DNA from: Bryobacterales bacterium
GTDB lineage: Bacteria; Acidobacteriota; Terriglobia; Bryobacterales; Bryobacteraceae
NCBI GenBank assembly: GCA_003162425.1
Contig: PMOK01000349.1
Location: 1 to 64,000 of the forward strand
Reading direction: 5' to 3'
DNA length: 64,000 nt
The translations under genes and the position numbers were made by a program. Positions 27,053-37,313 of this stretch are shown here, in pieces. The first letter of the stretch is position 1. Each line of letters starts with the position of its first letter. Below the pieces are notes generated by a model, which was not told the origin of the DNA, ran no database searches, and was given only the letters and a program-made list of their open reading frames with translations.

Positions 27053-27886
27053 ATGCCAGATCTCTCCGTTGAACAATTCCAAAGGCTGAGCCAGCTAATC
27101 TATCAGAAGCTAGGGCTGAGTTTCGATGAAAAGAAGATCTACTTCCTAAAAACGCGGGTTGCCAAGCGCATGGCTACGCTCAGCATGGCTGACGCTAAGG
27201 AGTACCTGTTCATGCTCGGCTATGCGGACCCGCTAGGCCTGGAGATGCAGGCATTGGCAAATCTCGTCACCACCAACGAGACTTACATGTTCCGGGAGTA
27301 TGACCAGTTGCAGGCGTTCGCCAATCATTGCCTGCCGGAAGTGTTGTCGGCCAAGCAGGCCCGCGGAGAGAGGAAGCTGCGGATTTGGTGCGCGGGTTGC
27401 TCTTCAGGCGAGGAAGCTTACACGCTGGCGATGATCCTTCAGGAAGTCTTTCCGCAGGCTCAGTCCTGGGACTGCGAGATCGTGGCCACCGACATTGACG
27501 AGAACATGCTCCGGAAGGTGGTAGCGGCGCGCTACGGATGCCGGTCCGTCAACGAGGTTCCGGACCAATACCGGGAGAAGTACCTGATTGAGGATGAAGA
27601 CGAATGGCTGGTGCGGCGTAGAACCGCTGTCCTGGTCCGAACCCTGCATCTCAACCTGCATGACAGGATGGCGATGCGCGCCATGCGAGGCTTTGATTTC
27701 ATCTTCTGCCGCAACGTCTTAATTTATTTCGACGATCTCTCTCGCAAAGCCGTAGTGGATCATTTTTACAATGCCCTGAATCCAGGGGGCTACATCTTCC
27801 TGGGGCACTCCGAATCCATCGGACGCGTGACGACGGCCTTTAAACTGAAGCGGTTTGAAAATCATCTGGTCTATGTGAAGGAATAG
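27053..27886 (+). CDS. cheR: Chemotaxis protein methyltransferase
   Basis: 277 residues. N-terminal all-helical domain (about 1-75), then the SAM-dependent methyltransferase domain with TTNETYMFREYDQ, the SAM loop WCAGCSSGEEAYTLAM, ATDIDENML, and FIFCRNVLIYFD, all hallmarks of CheR. Uses SAM to methylate receptor glutamates, opposing CheB. No TPR or other extension; the C-terminal NWETF-binding beta-subdomain is of normal size. Four bp before the first CheY gene. Confidence 0.96.
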   Translation: MPDLSVEQFQRLSQLIYQKLGLSFDEKKIYFLKTRVAKRMATLSMADAKEYLFMLGYADPLGLEMQALANLVTTNETYMFREYDQLQAFANHCLPEVLSAKQARGERKLRIWCAGCSSGEEAYTLAMILQEVFPQAQSWDCEIVATDIDENMLRKVVAARYGCRSVNEVPDQYREKYLIEDEDEWLVRRRTAVLVRTLHLNLHDRMAMRAMRGFDFIFCRNVLIYFDDLSRKAVVDHFYNALNPGGYIFLGHSESIGRVTTAFKLKRFENHLVYVKE

Positions 27887-27890
27887 CGCT

Positions 27891-28286
27891 GTGGATACGA
27901 AGAAAACAATTCTAATCGTGGACGACTCAGAATTTGTCAGGAGCTATCACTCCTACATATTGGAGCAAGCCCTGTTCCACGTGATTACCGCGGTGGATGG
28001 CAGCGACGGACTGGAAAAGCTGTACACGAACTCCTGCGATCTGGTTCTCACCGACATCAACATGAGCCACATGGATGGCTACGAGTTCATCCGGCGAGTG
28101 CGTGCCGACCCCAAGTACAGCTCGGTTCCTATCATCATCGTGTCTACCGAAAGCGAAAGCAAGGACAAGATGAAGGGATTTTTGGCGGGAGCGAATCTTT
28201 ACATTGTCAAACCCTCCTCTCCGGAAATGATGGTCGAGAACGTTCACATGGTTATGAACATGCTCAGGGGCGACGAAGAAGACTAA
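27891..28286 (+). CDS. CheY-like single-domain response regulator (first)
   Basis: 131 residues, a stand-alone receiver. Acidic pair Asp11/Asp12 (LIVDDSE), phospho-acceptor Asp55 (LTDINMSHMDGYEF), conserved Thr/Ser in IIVSTES and Lys in YIVKPSS. No output domain. GTG start 4 bp after cheR and 4 bp before the STAS gene. It is likely phosphorylated by the CheA encoded downstream; target unknown. Confidence 0.93.
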   Translation: MDTKKTILIVDDSEFVRSYHSYILEQALFHVITAVDGSDGLEKLYTNSCDLVLTDINMSHMDGYEFIRRVRADPKYSSVPIIIVSTESESKDKMKGFLAGANLYIVKPSSPEMMVENVHMVMNMLRGDEED

Positions 28287-28290
28287 ACTA

Positions 28291-28590
28291 ATGCCGTTTT
28301 CGATTGTTAACAGCCAAGGCAGACAAATTTTAAAGCTCGAAGGCGCCGTCACCATCCGGGACGCCCACGACCTTGCCGCCAAGCTAGGGGAAGGACTGGA
28401 AGACGGCGCGCCCGTCGAAGTGGATACCTCGGGATTAGAGGACATCGACACTTGTATCCTTCAGCTACTGTCTTCGCTGCGCAAGATAGTCCCAGTGCTT
28501 TCCTTCGATAACCCGTCGGAGACGTTCATCAGCGCTGTGGACCGGCGCGGCCTGCGGCGCGAGCTGCTCAACGCGCGTGAGGGTTTGTGA
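28291..28590 (+). CDS. STAS-domain protein
   Basis: 99 residues with the STAS pattern: ILKLEGAVTIRDAHDLAAKL followed by VEVDTSGLEDIDTCILQLL. STAS proteins act as phosphorylatable anti-anti-sigma-like switches or scaffolds; here the position of the usual acceptor Ser appears as Thr in IDTC. Located between two cheY genes, with a 4-bp GTGA overlap to the second. It could be a substrate or modulator of the chemosensory pathway (inference). Confidence 0.8.
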   Translation: MPFSIVNSQGRQILKLEGAVTIRDAHDLAAKLGEGLEDGAPVEVDTSGLEDIDTCILQLLSSLRKIVPVLSFDNPSETFISAVDRRGLRRELLNAREGL

Positions 28591-28949
28591 AAAGGATTAT
28601 GACAGTGGACGATTCGGCCAGTCTCCGGCAGATGGTGACCTTTGTGCTGAGGGACAGCGGCTACCAGATTGTCGAAGCCGTGGACGGCGTGGATGCTCTA
28701 TCCAAACTGAAGGGCCAGGACATGGACCTCTTCCTGAGTGACGTCAACATGCCGAATATGGACGGTCTCGAGTTGACTCGACAACTTCGAGCCATGGCTC
28801 AGTACAAGTTCGTCCCGATCATTCTGCTGACCACGGAGTCGCTTGCAGAAAAGAAACAGCAAGGCAAGGCGGCCGGCGCCACGGCTTGGATCGTAAAACC
28901 GTTCACACCGGACCAGCTACTGGCGGTAGTGAAGAAGGTAATGCGTTGA
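28587..28949 (+). CDS. CheY-like single-domain response regulator (second)
   Basis: 120 residues. Acidic pair Asp8/Asp9 (MTVDDSAS), phospho-acceptor Asp52 (LSDVNMPNMDGLEL), Thr in ILLTTESL and Lys in WIVKPFT. Very close to canonical CheY/PilG-like receivers. GTG start overlapping the STAS stop. Forty bp separate it from cheA. Two receivers plus the CheB and hybrid-kinase receivers mean that CheA phosphate can be split or drained. Confidence 0.93.
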   Translation: MKRIMTVDDSASLRQMVTFVLRDSGYQIVEAVDGVDALSKLKGQDMDLFLSDVNMPNMDGLELTRQLRAMAQYKFVPIILLTTESLAEKKQQGKAAGATAWIVKPFTPDQLLAVVKKVMR

Positions 28950-28989
28950 TACCGGACGAGACACAGCGGATTGAAACGGGTAGATAACG

Positions 28990-31749
28990 ATGCCAATCGA
29001 CATTATGGAGCAGATGCGGGGCTCATTCAGGGCAGAGGCTCTGGATCTGCTGATTGAGCTCGACTGCGCCCTCCTGGCGCTAGAAGCAGAAGCGAGCGAT
29101 TCCACGTTGGTACACCGGGTGTTCCGGGCTGTTCACACCATCAAGGGATCGGGAGCAACCGCCGGTTTCGCGCACCTGGCGCGGTTCGCTCACAAAATGG
29201 AAGAGGCCTTTGAGATGGCGCGGGACGGGCGTCTTGCCGTCACGCCGGACCTGATCGATTGCGGGCTCAAGGCCTGCGACGTGCTCCGTTTGATCATCGA
29301 GGAAAAGGTGGAAGGCGCCATCGTCCCAGGAGAGGTAGAGGTCACCGGTGCATTCACCCGGCTGCTGCCGGCGCCCGAAGTCCCAAGCCCCGAGCGAATT
29401 GAGAAATCCAAGCCGGTAGCCGACGTTCGTGGGGCATTTGAAATCATCTTCAAGCCGAACCGCGAGATATTCTATTCCGGCGCGGATCCGGTTACGCTGC
29501 TCGACGACTTGCGGGAACTGGGACAGGTACATGTCGTGGTGCATGCGGACCAAGTGCCGCCGCTCGCTTCCCTCGACCCTGAGCATTGCTATCTCTGGTG
29601 GGAGATCCTCCTGGTTACGGACCGCGATCAGGCGGCGATCCAGGAGGTGTTCGTTTTCGTCGAGGACGAATGCGAACTGCGTATCCAGCTCCGGGAAGAT
29701 CAAGCCGCGGCGGTCGCCCTGCTTGGTTCGGTACCGGCAGATGCGTTCGAAATGTTCGTACTGGAGTGCGAAGACCACCTGGAGGGAATTGAAAGGGACG
29801 CGCTCGCGCTGGAGAAGGATTCGGCTTCGAGAGACCATCTGGACTCCCTCTTTCGCGGGGTCCACAGCATAAAAGGCAACGCGGGCCTGCTATTGGGATA
29901 CGTCAAAGGCGCCGCCCTCATCGCCAGTCATCCACTGCAACTGTTGCACGGAGCGGCTCACGGACTCGAGTCCCTGCTCGACCCCCTGCGGGGAGTAAGT
30001 GCCGGACCGGTTCCGGACGCAACGGTCCAAATTGCACTTGAGACGTTCGATCTGATCGGCTCTCTATTGCGAAGCCTTACACACAACCGTGAGCCTGGAC
30101 CGGTTTCGCCGGAACTGCTCCAGCGTTTGGGGATCGGCAAGCCGAGTGGCCAGCCCCCTAGCGGTCAAAAGGTGGACGGGCGCGAAGCCGCGTTTTTCAA
30201 CACGGCGTCGCAGTGCGTCGAGATGATCGCGGGCTGTTTCGCGCGTATGGAAAACGACGCCGAGTCCACTGGTCCCGTCCTTGAAACGTATCTGCGTGGT
30301 CTCAAGACCTTGTCGGCGGCCACCCAGTACAGGAACTGCCCGGAGCTGGAAGACCCGTTGGCGCAACAGCTCGGAATCCTGGATGCCGCGGTGAGAACCG
30401 GCGCGGCTTTGAGCATCGAAGAGCGCTCGGCCCTGGGCAATGCCTTTCGTGCAGCTCGTGCAGCTCTCGAAGGGCTGTTACCCAAAGCCGATCTCAACCA
30501 GGTTCCAGTGTCCGCCGACGCTGTCCAAGCCCCAGCGAACAATTCGGCGGCCCCTTCCGCCGCACCTTCGACCATTCGAATCGAGCAGAACAAGTTGGAT
30601 CGCTTGATGCGAGTCGTCGGCGAATTGCTGGTTGCCCGAGGGGCCTTCCCGATACTGGTACAGAAAATGAACGATGGCGCTACTGGCGCGGGAGTAGTGA
30701 AGGACCTGAAAGAGGCTGGCTCGAACATCTCCCGCATTGCCGACGAACTCCAGACCAGCGTCATGTCCATCCGCATGCTGCCGGTCAAAACCGTATTCCA
30801 AAAATTCCCGCGCCTGGTCCGGGACCTCGCGCGTTCCCAGGGAAAGGAAGTCCAGCTTGTCATAGAAGGAGAAGGCATCGAACTGGACAAGACCATCCTC
30901 GAACAGATCGGCGATCCGCTGGTCCACGTGATCCGCAATGCTGTCGACCATGGTCTTGAGCCCCCGGAGGAACGCCGTGCAAAAGGGAAGAACGCGTCCG
31001 GACAAGTGACCCTGCGAGCAATCCATGAGGCGGGCGGCGTGGCGATTGAGGTTACCGACGACGGGCGGGGGCTCGACGCCGGCGCTCTCAAGCGGAAAGC
31101 CGTCGAAAAAGGTTTGCTCACGCCGGATGCCGCCGCCGGTATGAGCGAAGAGGCTGCGTTTCAGTTGATATTCCTGCCAGGGTTGACGACGGCGGCAAAG
31201 GTAACCGACGTTTCTGGGCGCGGAGTCGGGATGGATGTCGTCCGCAGCAACGTTCGCAACCTGCAAGGGACCGTCGAAATTCGGTCCAAGGCCGGTCGAG
31301 GCACCACCCTGTTGATCAAACTGCCCACCAGCCTGATGATTTCGAAGGGCATCTTGCTGGAAGCGGGAACTCAGGAATATATCCTGCCCCTGAGCAACAT
31401 TCGCGACATGGTCAAGTTGCCGCAGGGAGAGGCGCACCAGTACCGCGGGTCCACCCTGGCGCAGGTCCGGGGAACGATCTATTCAATTTTCAACCTTTCG
31501 GAAATGTTGGGCCTGGCTCCCGCCAAGACCGCAGAGCTGTCGGTAGCAATCGTTGAAGCAGGCACGCTGAAGTACGGCCTGGTGGTCGACAAGTTTCTTA
31601 GTGAAGTAGAGGTGTTGGTCAAACCTTTGGCGGGCGGGTTAGAGCAATGCAAGGAATTCCAAGGCGCCGCCATCATGGGAGATGGGCGCGTGGTGCTGGT
31701 CTTGAATGCGTTGGAATGCCACAGCTTAGATCGAACCGCATGCAGCTAG
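28990..31749 (+). CDS. cheA: Chemotaxis histidine kinase CheA with two Hpt domains
   Basis: 919 residues, longer than classic CheA. Hpt1 (about 5-108) has the phospho-acceptor His49 in RAVHTIKGSG. A domain at 150-235 has the pattern FKPNREIF...LDDLRELG...CYLWWEI seen in PilL/Geobacter-type CheA. Hpt2 (252-365) has His292 in GVHSIKGNAG. A third helical segment (400-495) resembles Hpt but lacks the His. Dimerisation helices 528-595, ATPase 596-780 (N-box HVIRNAVDHG, G1 DDGRG, G2 GRGVGMDVV), and CheW-like domain 782-915. Autophosphorylates in response to receptor state and phosphorylates CheY/CheB. Confidence 0.95.
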   Translation: MPIDIMEQMRGSFRAEALDLLIELDCALLALEAEASDSTLVHRVFRAVHTIKGSGATAGFAHLARFAHKMEEAFEMARDGRLAVTPDLIDCGLKACDVLRLIIEEKVEGAIVPGEVEVTGAFTRLLPAPEVPSPERIEKSKPVADVRGAFEIIFKPNREIFYSGADPVTLLDDLRELGQVHVVVHADQVPPLASLDPEHCYLWWEILLVTDRDQAAIQEVFVFVEDECELRIQLREDQAAAVALLGSVPADAFEMFVLECEDHLEGIERDALALEKDSASRDHLDSLFRGVHSIKGNAGLLLGYVKGAALIASHPLQLLHGAAHGLESLLDPLRGVSAGPVPDATVQIALETFDLIGSLLRSLTHNREPGPVSPELLQRLGIGKPSGQPPSGQKVDGREAAFFNTASQCVEMIAGCFARMENDAESTGPVLETYLRGLKTLSAATQYRNCPELEDPLAQQLGILDAAVRTGAALSIEERSALGNAFRAARAALEGLLPKADLNQVPVSADAVQAPANNSAAPSAAPSTIRIEQNKLDRLMRVVGELLVARGAFPILVQKMNDGATGAGVVKDLKEAGSNISRIADELQTSVMSIRMLPVKTVFQKFPRLVRDLARSQGKEVQLVIEGEGIELDKTILEQIGDPLVHVIRNAVDHGLEPPEERRAKGKNASGQVTLRAIHEAGGVAIEVTDDGRGLDAGALKRKAVEKGLLTPDAAAGMSEEAAFQLIFLPGLTTAAKVTDVSGRGVGMDVVRSNVRNLQGTVEIRSKAGRGTTLLIKLPTSLMISKGILLEAGTQEYILPLSNIRDMVKLPQGEAHQYRGSTLAQVRGTIYSIFNLSEMLGLAPAKTAELSVAIVEAGTLKYGLVVDKFLSEVEVLVKPLAGGLEQCKEFQGAAIMGDGRVVLVLNALECHSLDRTACS

Positions 31750-31863
31750 TTGACCAACCAGAGCGCCGGAATGAGGCCGGGAGTGCTTCCGAGGTCGAGG
31801 TGGCGAGCATTCAGAAGTAGGCAACGGCGTCCTGGCGCCGGACATAAGTAATCGAGGTGAAAA

Positions 31864-34800
31864 GTGTGCCGGGAAAGTAACGATATCGAGCGGGCCGGGC
31901 TAGTTGCAGCCGTGGAGCAGGCCGCGGATGGCATCGTCATAACCGACATCGACGGGAAAATCCGGTATGTCAATCCCGCATTCACGATGATGACCGGATA
32001 CAGCGGTGAGGAAGCTGTGGGGCAGTACACGCGCATCCTCAAATCCGGACGCCATTCCGTGGCGTTTTACGAAGAGCTCTGGAACACCATACGGTCCGGG
32101 CGGGTCTGGCACGGCGCGATGATCAACCGGCGCAAGGATGGGACTTTTTATAACGAGGAGATGCGCATCACTCCCGTGCTGGATGCGAATCGCGAAATTG
32201 TCAGTTACATCGCGATCAAGCACGATGTGACCGAGCGGCGGGCGGCCGAGGAAGCGCAAGGGTTCCTGGCCGCGATTGTGGAAAGTTCCGAAGACGCCAT
32301 CATCTCTTACACGCCGGCCGGCAGCATCCTCACGTGGAACCGCGGCGCGGAAACGGTTTTTGGCCACTCTGCTGAGCACGCAATCGGGAAGCACATATCC
32401 ATCCTGGTTCCGCCCGAGCGGTTGACTGCCTGGGGGCGCCTGACCGAGCAGGTACTACTAGCAAACTCCGTCTCGCATTACGAGGGCTTAGCGCTGCACA
32501 AGGACGGACGTAGGATTCACGTATCCGTTATGGGGTCACCCGTCCGAAACGCCGCCGGCGAAGTGGCGGCTATCTCCGTTATCGTGCGCGATGTTTCGGA
32601 GCGCCACGAGGCTGAGCAGGCACGAGCTTTGCTGGCCTCCATCGTCGAATCTTCGGACGACGCGATTATCGGCAAAAAACCGGATGGCACCATCGTCAGT
32701 TGGAACCGGGGCGCGGAAGTGCTGTTCGGGTACTCGAGCCAGGAAATCGTCGGAAAGAACGTTGCCATTCTCGCTCCCCCTGGCCGCTGCGACGAAGTGG
32801 GCCGGAGCCTCGCGACCATCCGGGAAGGCGACCGCGTCAGCCCTTTCGAAACGGTCCGCCAAAGGAAGGATGGCCGCGAGATTGATGTTCTGGTCTCGGT
32901 CTCCCCGATCCGGAATCCAGCCGGAGTGGTAGTGGGCGCTTCCGCCATCGCCCACGACATTGGCAAGCGCGTGCGCACCGAGCGGAAGCTTCGGGAAAGC
33001 GAGGAGCGATTTCGCGAGGTATTTGAGTACGCACCGTTCGGCATGTGCGTTACCGGCACAGATCAGCGCTACATCAAGGTGAATGAGGCCTTTTGCCGGA
33101 TGCTGGGATATTCCGAAGAGGAACTGCTTGCCAAAACTTGGGGGGAACTGACCCACCCCGATGATGTGGGGCCTTCCCTAGCGAGGAGGCTGCAGTTGTG
33201 CAAGGACCAAGGCGCAAGCGCGGAGGTGGAGAAACGCTACATTCACCGCAGTGGGAATGTGGTGTGGGCACGCGTGAGGATCTCGGTGGTACGAGACACC
33301 GGCGGCAACCCGTTATATTTTCTGGTTTATGTGGAAGACATCACGGAGCGCAAGAGAGTCGCGGAGGCGCTGTCGGAGAGTGAGGATCGTTTCCGCGTGA
33401 TGGCCGACAGTTGCCCGACCATGATCTGGGTGACCGACGCAGAGGGAAAGAATCAGTTCATCAACCGGCAATACCGGGAATTCTGCGGTATTACACTCGA
33501 ACAGGTGGAAGGAGGGAAGTGGCAGTTGCTGATTCACCCGGACGATGCGCCGGAGTATGTAGGGGCATTTCAGCGCGCGGTGCTGGAACGCACGTCTTTC
33601 AGGGCCGAAGCGCGTATCCGGCGCGCCGATGGCGAATGGCGGTTGATCGACTCCAACGCGACGCCGCGTTTATCCCCGGGTGGTGCATTCCTGGGCCATG
33701 TCGGCCTGAGCGCAGACATCACCGAGCGCAGGCAAGCCGAGCAAGCCTTGCGGAGCAGCGAAGAGAAGTTTCGACAGTTGGCCGAAAATATTCGCGAAGT
33801 CTTTTGGATGATGCCCCCGGCAACTAACCAGATGCTGTATGTCAGCCCGGCGTATGAACAGGTTTGGGGCCGGACCTGCGACAGCGTCTACCAGAACCCG
33901 ATGTCGTGGCAGGAGGCAATCCATCCCGATGACCGGGAACAGGCCCGCACAGTGGCCTTGAGGCAACAGCAGGGAGAGCCTGTCGAATCGGAATTCCGCA
34001 TACGAACGCCGGATGGCCAGGAGAAATGGATCCGCAACCGGGCTTTTCCCATTCGCGGCCAAGACGGACAACTGGTCCGGATTGTCGGAATTGCGGAAGA
34101 GATCACCGAGCAGAAGCGCCACCTGGAAGAGCTGATTCACGCTCGGGACGGCGCCGATGCCGCCAATCGGGCGAAGAGCTGTTTCCTGGCCAACATGAGC
34201 CACGAAATCCGCACCCCCATGAATGGAGTCCTGGGGATGCTCCAACTCCTTGCGGACACAGACCTCACGCCGGAGCAGCGGCGCTTCATAAATGTAGCTG
34301 AGAACAGCGGCCGGGCTTTGCTGGCGCTCATCGGCAGCATCCTGGACCTTTCCAAGATCGAGGCGCAGAAGGTCACACTCGAGAAGCTGAGCTTCGATCT
34401 GCACCATGCTATCGAGGAGGTCTCGGAGCCATTGCGCGTCCAGGCGAATGCGAAGGGACTCCGCTTTCATTCACGCGTGTCGCCGGAAACGCCGCAGTTT
34501 CTGCGCGGCGATGTCCACCGGCTGCACCAGGTGCTGACCAATCTCGTCGGCAATGCCATCAAGTTCACCGAGCGGGGAGAGATAACGCTCTACACTGCAC
34601 TCGAAAGCCAGGGCGACGGAACGGCAACCATTCGTTTCGCCGTTTCCGATACAGGGATCGGGATACGGCGCGAGCAGATCCCAGCGCTTTTCTCGCCATT
34701 CGTTCAGGCCGACGCCTCCACCACGCGCAGGTACGGCGGCACCGGGCTCGGCCTGGCAATCTGCAAGCAGTTAGTCGAGATGATGCAGGGAACCATCGGC

Positions 34801-35712
34801 GTGGATAGCCGGGAAGGCCGTGGTTCCACTTTCTGGTTCACGGCGGTTCTTCAGTTAGAGCCCGCCGCCCAACAGCAGCTCCCGGGCGAACGGGAGGACG
34901 GGCGCTTCGGGACGCCACGTGGGACAGCTCGGATCAGAACTGACGCGCGAATCCTGGTGGCGGAAGACAATGCCACCAACCGGGAAGTAGTACTTGTGCA
35001 ATTGCAGAAGCTGGGATACAGAGCCAACGCAGTCTCGAACGGCGCCGAGGCTGTCGAAGCTTTACAGCACGGAGGCACGCTGCGGCAGGGAGGCTACGAC
35101 TTGGTGCTGATGGACTGCGAGATGCCGGTGATGGACGGCTTCGAAGCAACCCGTCGTATCCGCGAATCGATTCAGCCAGGCATTCCCATCATCGCCGTCA
35201 CGGCCGATGCGATGTCGGGCGACCGGGATCGCTGTCTCAGCAAAGGGATGAACGATTATATTTCCAAACCAGTGGACCTCGGGCAACTTGCGGATGTGCT
35301 TGCCAGGTGGCTGCCCGTATCCGGCGCTGGTGACGCGGCCCAAACTTCCGGGCAGCGCGACGGGGAGCAGGCTGAGGCCGTTTTCAATTTGGAGGCACTG
35401 CTGCGGCGGCTGATGGGAGACCGGCAACTGGCCGGCACTATCGTCAAAGGGTTTCTCCAAGATGTCCCCTCCCAGTTGAACAATTTGCGCGCGCGGCTGG
35501 ACCAGAATGATGCGCACGGCGCCCGGAGGCAGGCCCACGCGCTGAAGGGAGCAGCAGTCACGGTTGCGGCAGAGCGTCTGCGCGGGACCGCATTCGAGAT
35601 GGAACGGGCCGGCGCCGCCGGGCACTTGGATCGCTGCGGCGAGCTCATGCCCCAAGTGGTCGAGGAATTCGATCGCTTCAAGAGCGCTCTCGATCTGGCG
35701 GGATGGGTATAG
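31864..35712 (+). CDS. Hybrid sensor histidine kinase: six PAS, HisKA, ATPase, receiver, Hpt
   Basis: 1282 residues, no membrane segment, so a cytoplasmic sensor. Six PAS/PAC units lie in a row at about 15-130, 137-258, 258-380, 380-500, 500-625 and 625-750, each ending in a DITERK-like linker. Then HisKA with His780 ([12 protein letters not shown]), the HATPase ([17 protein letters not shown]), a receiver with Asp1084 ([12 protein letters not shown]) and a C-terminal Hpt with His1225 ([10 protein letters not shown]). This is the BarA/ArcB-type phosphorelay layout. GTG start preceded by GAGGTGAAAA. Lies 114 bp after cheA on the same strand. No DNA-binding regulator is linked; the Hpt-REC protein at 35751 is the obvious relay partner. 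Confidence 0.94.
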   Translation: MCRESNDIERAGLVAAVEQAADGIVITDIDGKIRYVNPAFTMMTGYSGEEAVGQYTRILKSGRHSVAFYEELWNTIRSGRVWHGAMINRRKDGTFYNEEMRITPVLDANREIVSYIAIKHDVTERRAAEEAQGFLAAIVESSEDAIISYTPAGSILTWNRGAETVFGHSAEHAIGKHISILVPPERLTAWGRLTEQVLLANSVSHYEGLALHKDGRRIHVSVMGSPVRNAAGEVAAISVIVRDVSERHEAEQARALLASIVESSDDAIIGKKPDGTIVSWNRGAEVLFGYSSQEIVGKNVAILAPPGRCDEVGRSLATIREGDRVSPFETVRQRKDGREIDVLVSVSPIRNPAGVVVGASAIAHDIGKRVRTERKLRESEERFREVFEYAPFGMCVTGTDQRYIKVNEAFCRMLGYSEEELLAKTWGELTHPDDVGPSLARRLQLCKDQGASAEVEKRYIHRSGNVVWARVRISVVRDTGGNPLYFLVYVEDITERKRVAEALSESEDRFRVMADSCPTMIWVTDAEGKNQFINRQYREFCGITLEQVEGGKWQLLIHPDDAPEYVGAFQRAVLERTSFRAEARIRRADGEWRLIDSNATPRLSPGGAFLGHVGLSADITERRQAEQALRSSEEKFRQLAENIREVFWMMPPATNQMLYVSPAYEQVWGRTCDSVYQNPMSWQEAIHPDDREQARTVALRQQQGEPVESEFRIRTPDGQEKWIRNRAFPIRGQDGQLVRIVGIAEEITEQKRHLEELIHARDGADAANRAKSCFLANMSHEIRTPMNGVLGMLQLLADTDLTPEQRRFINVAENSGRALLALIGSILDLSKIEAQKVTLEKLSFDLHHAIEEVSEPLRVQANAKGLRFHSRVSPETPQFLRGDVHRLHQVLTNLVGNAIKFTERGEITLYTALESQGDGTATIRFAVSDTGIGIRREQIPALFSPFVQADASTTRRYGGTGLGLAICKQLVEMMQGTIGVDSREGRGSTFWFTAVLQLEPAAQQQLPGEREDGRFGTPRGTARIRTDARILVAEDNATNREVVLVQLQKLGYRANAVSNGAEAVEALQHGGTLRQGGYDLVLMDCEMPVMDGFEATRRIRESIQPGIPIIAVTADAMSGDRDRCLSKGMNDYISKPVDLGQLADVLARWLPVSGAGDAAQTSGQRDGEQAEAVFNLEALLRRLMGDRQLAGTIVKGFLQDVPSQLNNLRARLDQNDAHGARRQAHALKGAAVTVAAERLRGTAFEMERAGAAGHLDRCGELMPQVVEEFDRFKSALDLAGWV

Positions 35713-35750
35713 ACCCAAATGACGAAATTGGATTCAAAGGATGACAAGCG

Positions 35751-36596
35751 ATGATCGATCTTGACGACGAGCTGGCTAAGGACTATCTGGCCGAGAGCCG
35801 CGAGCACCTGGCTACCATGGAGACATGCCTTCTTTCAATCGAAAAGGGCGGAGCGGCGATCGATGAGGAACTGGTAAATCGTGCCTTTCGGGCCGTGCAT
35901 TCGGTCCAAGGAGGAGCGAGCATTTTCGATCTGGTGAAGATCGGCGACCTTGCCCACCAGACGGAAAACGTGCTGGTGCTGATCCGCTCCCGTGAGATGG
36001 TTCCCACGCCGGAACGAGTCGGCGTTCTGCTGCGTGCCGCCGACAGGCTGCATGAGCTGATTCAGAACCCTGGCACGAGCAACCAGGCCGACATCTCCGA
36101 AGTCATGGCCGCGCTAGCCAGGCTGCTCACAGATCCTGGGGCCTCCGCGATGAAAGACAGCGCTCCCGCAATCGAACGGACGGCGAAAGGCGGCAGGAAT
36201 CTTTGGACGCTTCTGGTGGAAGACGATTTCGCCAGCCGGCTTTTGCTGCAGACCTTTCTTTCCCGCTACGGGGAATGTCATATCGCTGTGAATGGGCGAG
36301 AAGCGGTAGAAGCGGTTCGCTCCGCTTTGGAGCGAGGCGAAAGATACGATCTGATCTGCATGGACATCATGATGCCCGAAATGGATGGCCGCGAGGCAGT
36401 TCGGCGAGCACGGGCTCTTGAAGTAGAGCATGGCATTCTCTCAAGCTCCGGCGCGAAGATCATCATGACCACGGCCGTCGAGGATATGAAGGAAGTGATC
36501 CGATGCTTCCAGGAACTCTGCGACGCTTACCTCATGAAGCCTATCGATCTCGCCCAATTACTCAGCCACATGAGGTCTTATCAACTGGTCCAGTAA
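35751..36596 (+). CDS. Hpt-receiver phosphorelay protein
   Basis: 281 residues. N-terminal Hpt domain with His50 in RAVHSVQGGA (the Lys that normally follows in HSIKG is Gln52 or Gln53-like here, an unusual change), linker rich in Ala/Asp, then a receiver with Asp158/Asp159 (LLVEDDF), phospho-acceptor Asp205 (CMDIMMPEMDG) and Lys263 (YLMKPID). No output domain. ATG 38 bp after the hybrid kinase. Probably the last gene of the chemosensory operon and a phosphate relay or sink. Confidence 0.9.
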   Translation: MIDLDDELAKDYLAESREHLATMETCLLSIEKGGAAIDEELVNRAFRAVHSVQGGASIFDLVKIGDLAHQTENVLVLIRSREMVPTPERVGVLLRAADRLHELIQNPGTSNQADISEVMAALARLLTDPGASAMKDSAPAIERTAKGGRNLWTLLVEDDFASRLLLQTFLSRYGECHIAVNGREAVEAVRSALERGERYDLICMDIMMPEMDGREAVRRARALEVEHGILSSSGAKIIMTTAVEDMKEVIRCFQELCDAYLMKPIDLAQLLSHMRSYQLVQ

Positions 36597-37114
36597 CGCG
36601 AATAGCCAGCCTGTCGCTTTTTCTTGTCTTGTACTTCGGCGGGTGAATCAAACAACATATCATGACGTTGCACCGTCGGTTGGTTCACCCCAAGGTGTGC
36701 CAAAACTGTGTCCGAACTCCGTGTATTCGAGCTACTGGGGTTGCTGCTTTCAGCGAAAGCAGATTCCCCAGTTTGTTGTAAATATTTGGAGTCCGCGAGA
36801 GAGGATGGAGTCTTTGGAAGCGACGAGGCTCCCTGGCAAAGCAGGTGCGTCGACGCTTCGTCCTTCGTGTTCCCGTCGCGGCCGATCTGTGTCGCGTATT
36901 CTTCATTCGTCACCGGATAAAAAAACGGCTGCTCGGGCAACGAGGCGGGAATCGCAGGAAACCCGTCGCCTCGATCAATTCGTCTTCCCGCTTCCCGACA
37001 GGTTGGGACAAAACCGTCGACTCCATACAACGAATGGATACAGCCGAACCACGCACGCAATCGCGTCTGCCGCGCTAGCAGCTTAGTTCTAACGTCCGAC
37101 TCGTACATTGGCAC
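36581..37114 (-). CDS. Hypothetical protein, weakly supported
   Basis: An open frame of 177 codons fills a 717-bp stretch (36597-37313) otherwise without a gene. The product is hydrophilic, Ser/Thr-rich in the second half, with no recognisable motif, signal or membrane segment. It overlaps the 3' end of the Hpt-REC gene by 16 bp. No ribosome-binding site is obvious. A competing open frame (36643-37086) runs on the other strand, so the region may be non-coding. From 37115 to 37313 nothing was found. Confidence 0.25.
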   Translation of the reverse strand: MPMYESDVRTKLLARQTRLRAWFGCIHSLYGVDGFVPTCREAGRRIDRGDGFPAIPASLPEQPFFYPVTNEEYATQIGRDGNTKDEASTHLLCQGASSLPKTPSSLADSKYLQQTGESAFAESSNPSSSNTRSSDTVLAHLGVNQPTVQRHDMLFDSPAEVQDKKKRQAGYSRYWTS

Positions 37115-37313
37115 CCGGTGACGCGGGCCAGAAGTACGAGTGGAGGAAATTGGGAAATGGGATCAGTCCCGGACCGAATACATCCCGTGAAATGGCGCTC
37201 ACCCGATCTTCGCGTGCCCGGCCAGTGTTCGGTGCCGACTGCTCGCTACCGTTCAAGGTCCGCCAGTGATGAGGTCTGGATTGCGCAGACGATCGGCGAG
37301 GGTCCGGTGCTCC

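Noticed and set aside
36643-37086. Plus-strand frame of 147 codons after the Hpt-REC gene
   Set aside because: Low-complexity Arg/Ser-rich product, no motif, competes with an equally weak frame on the other strand.
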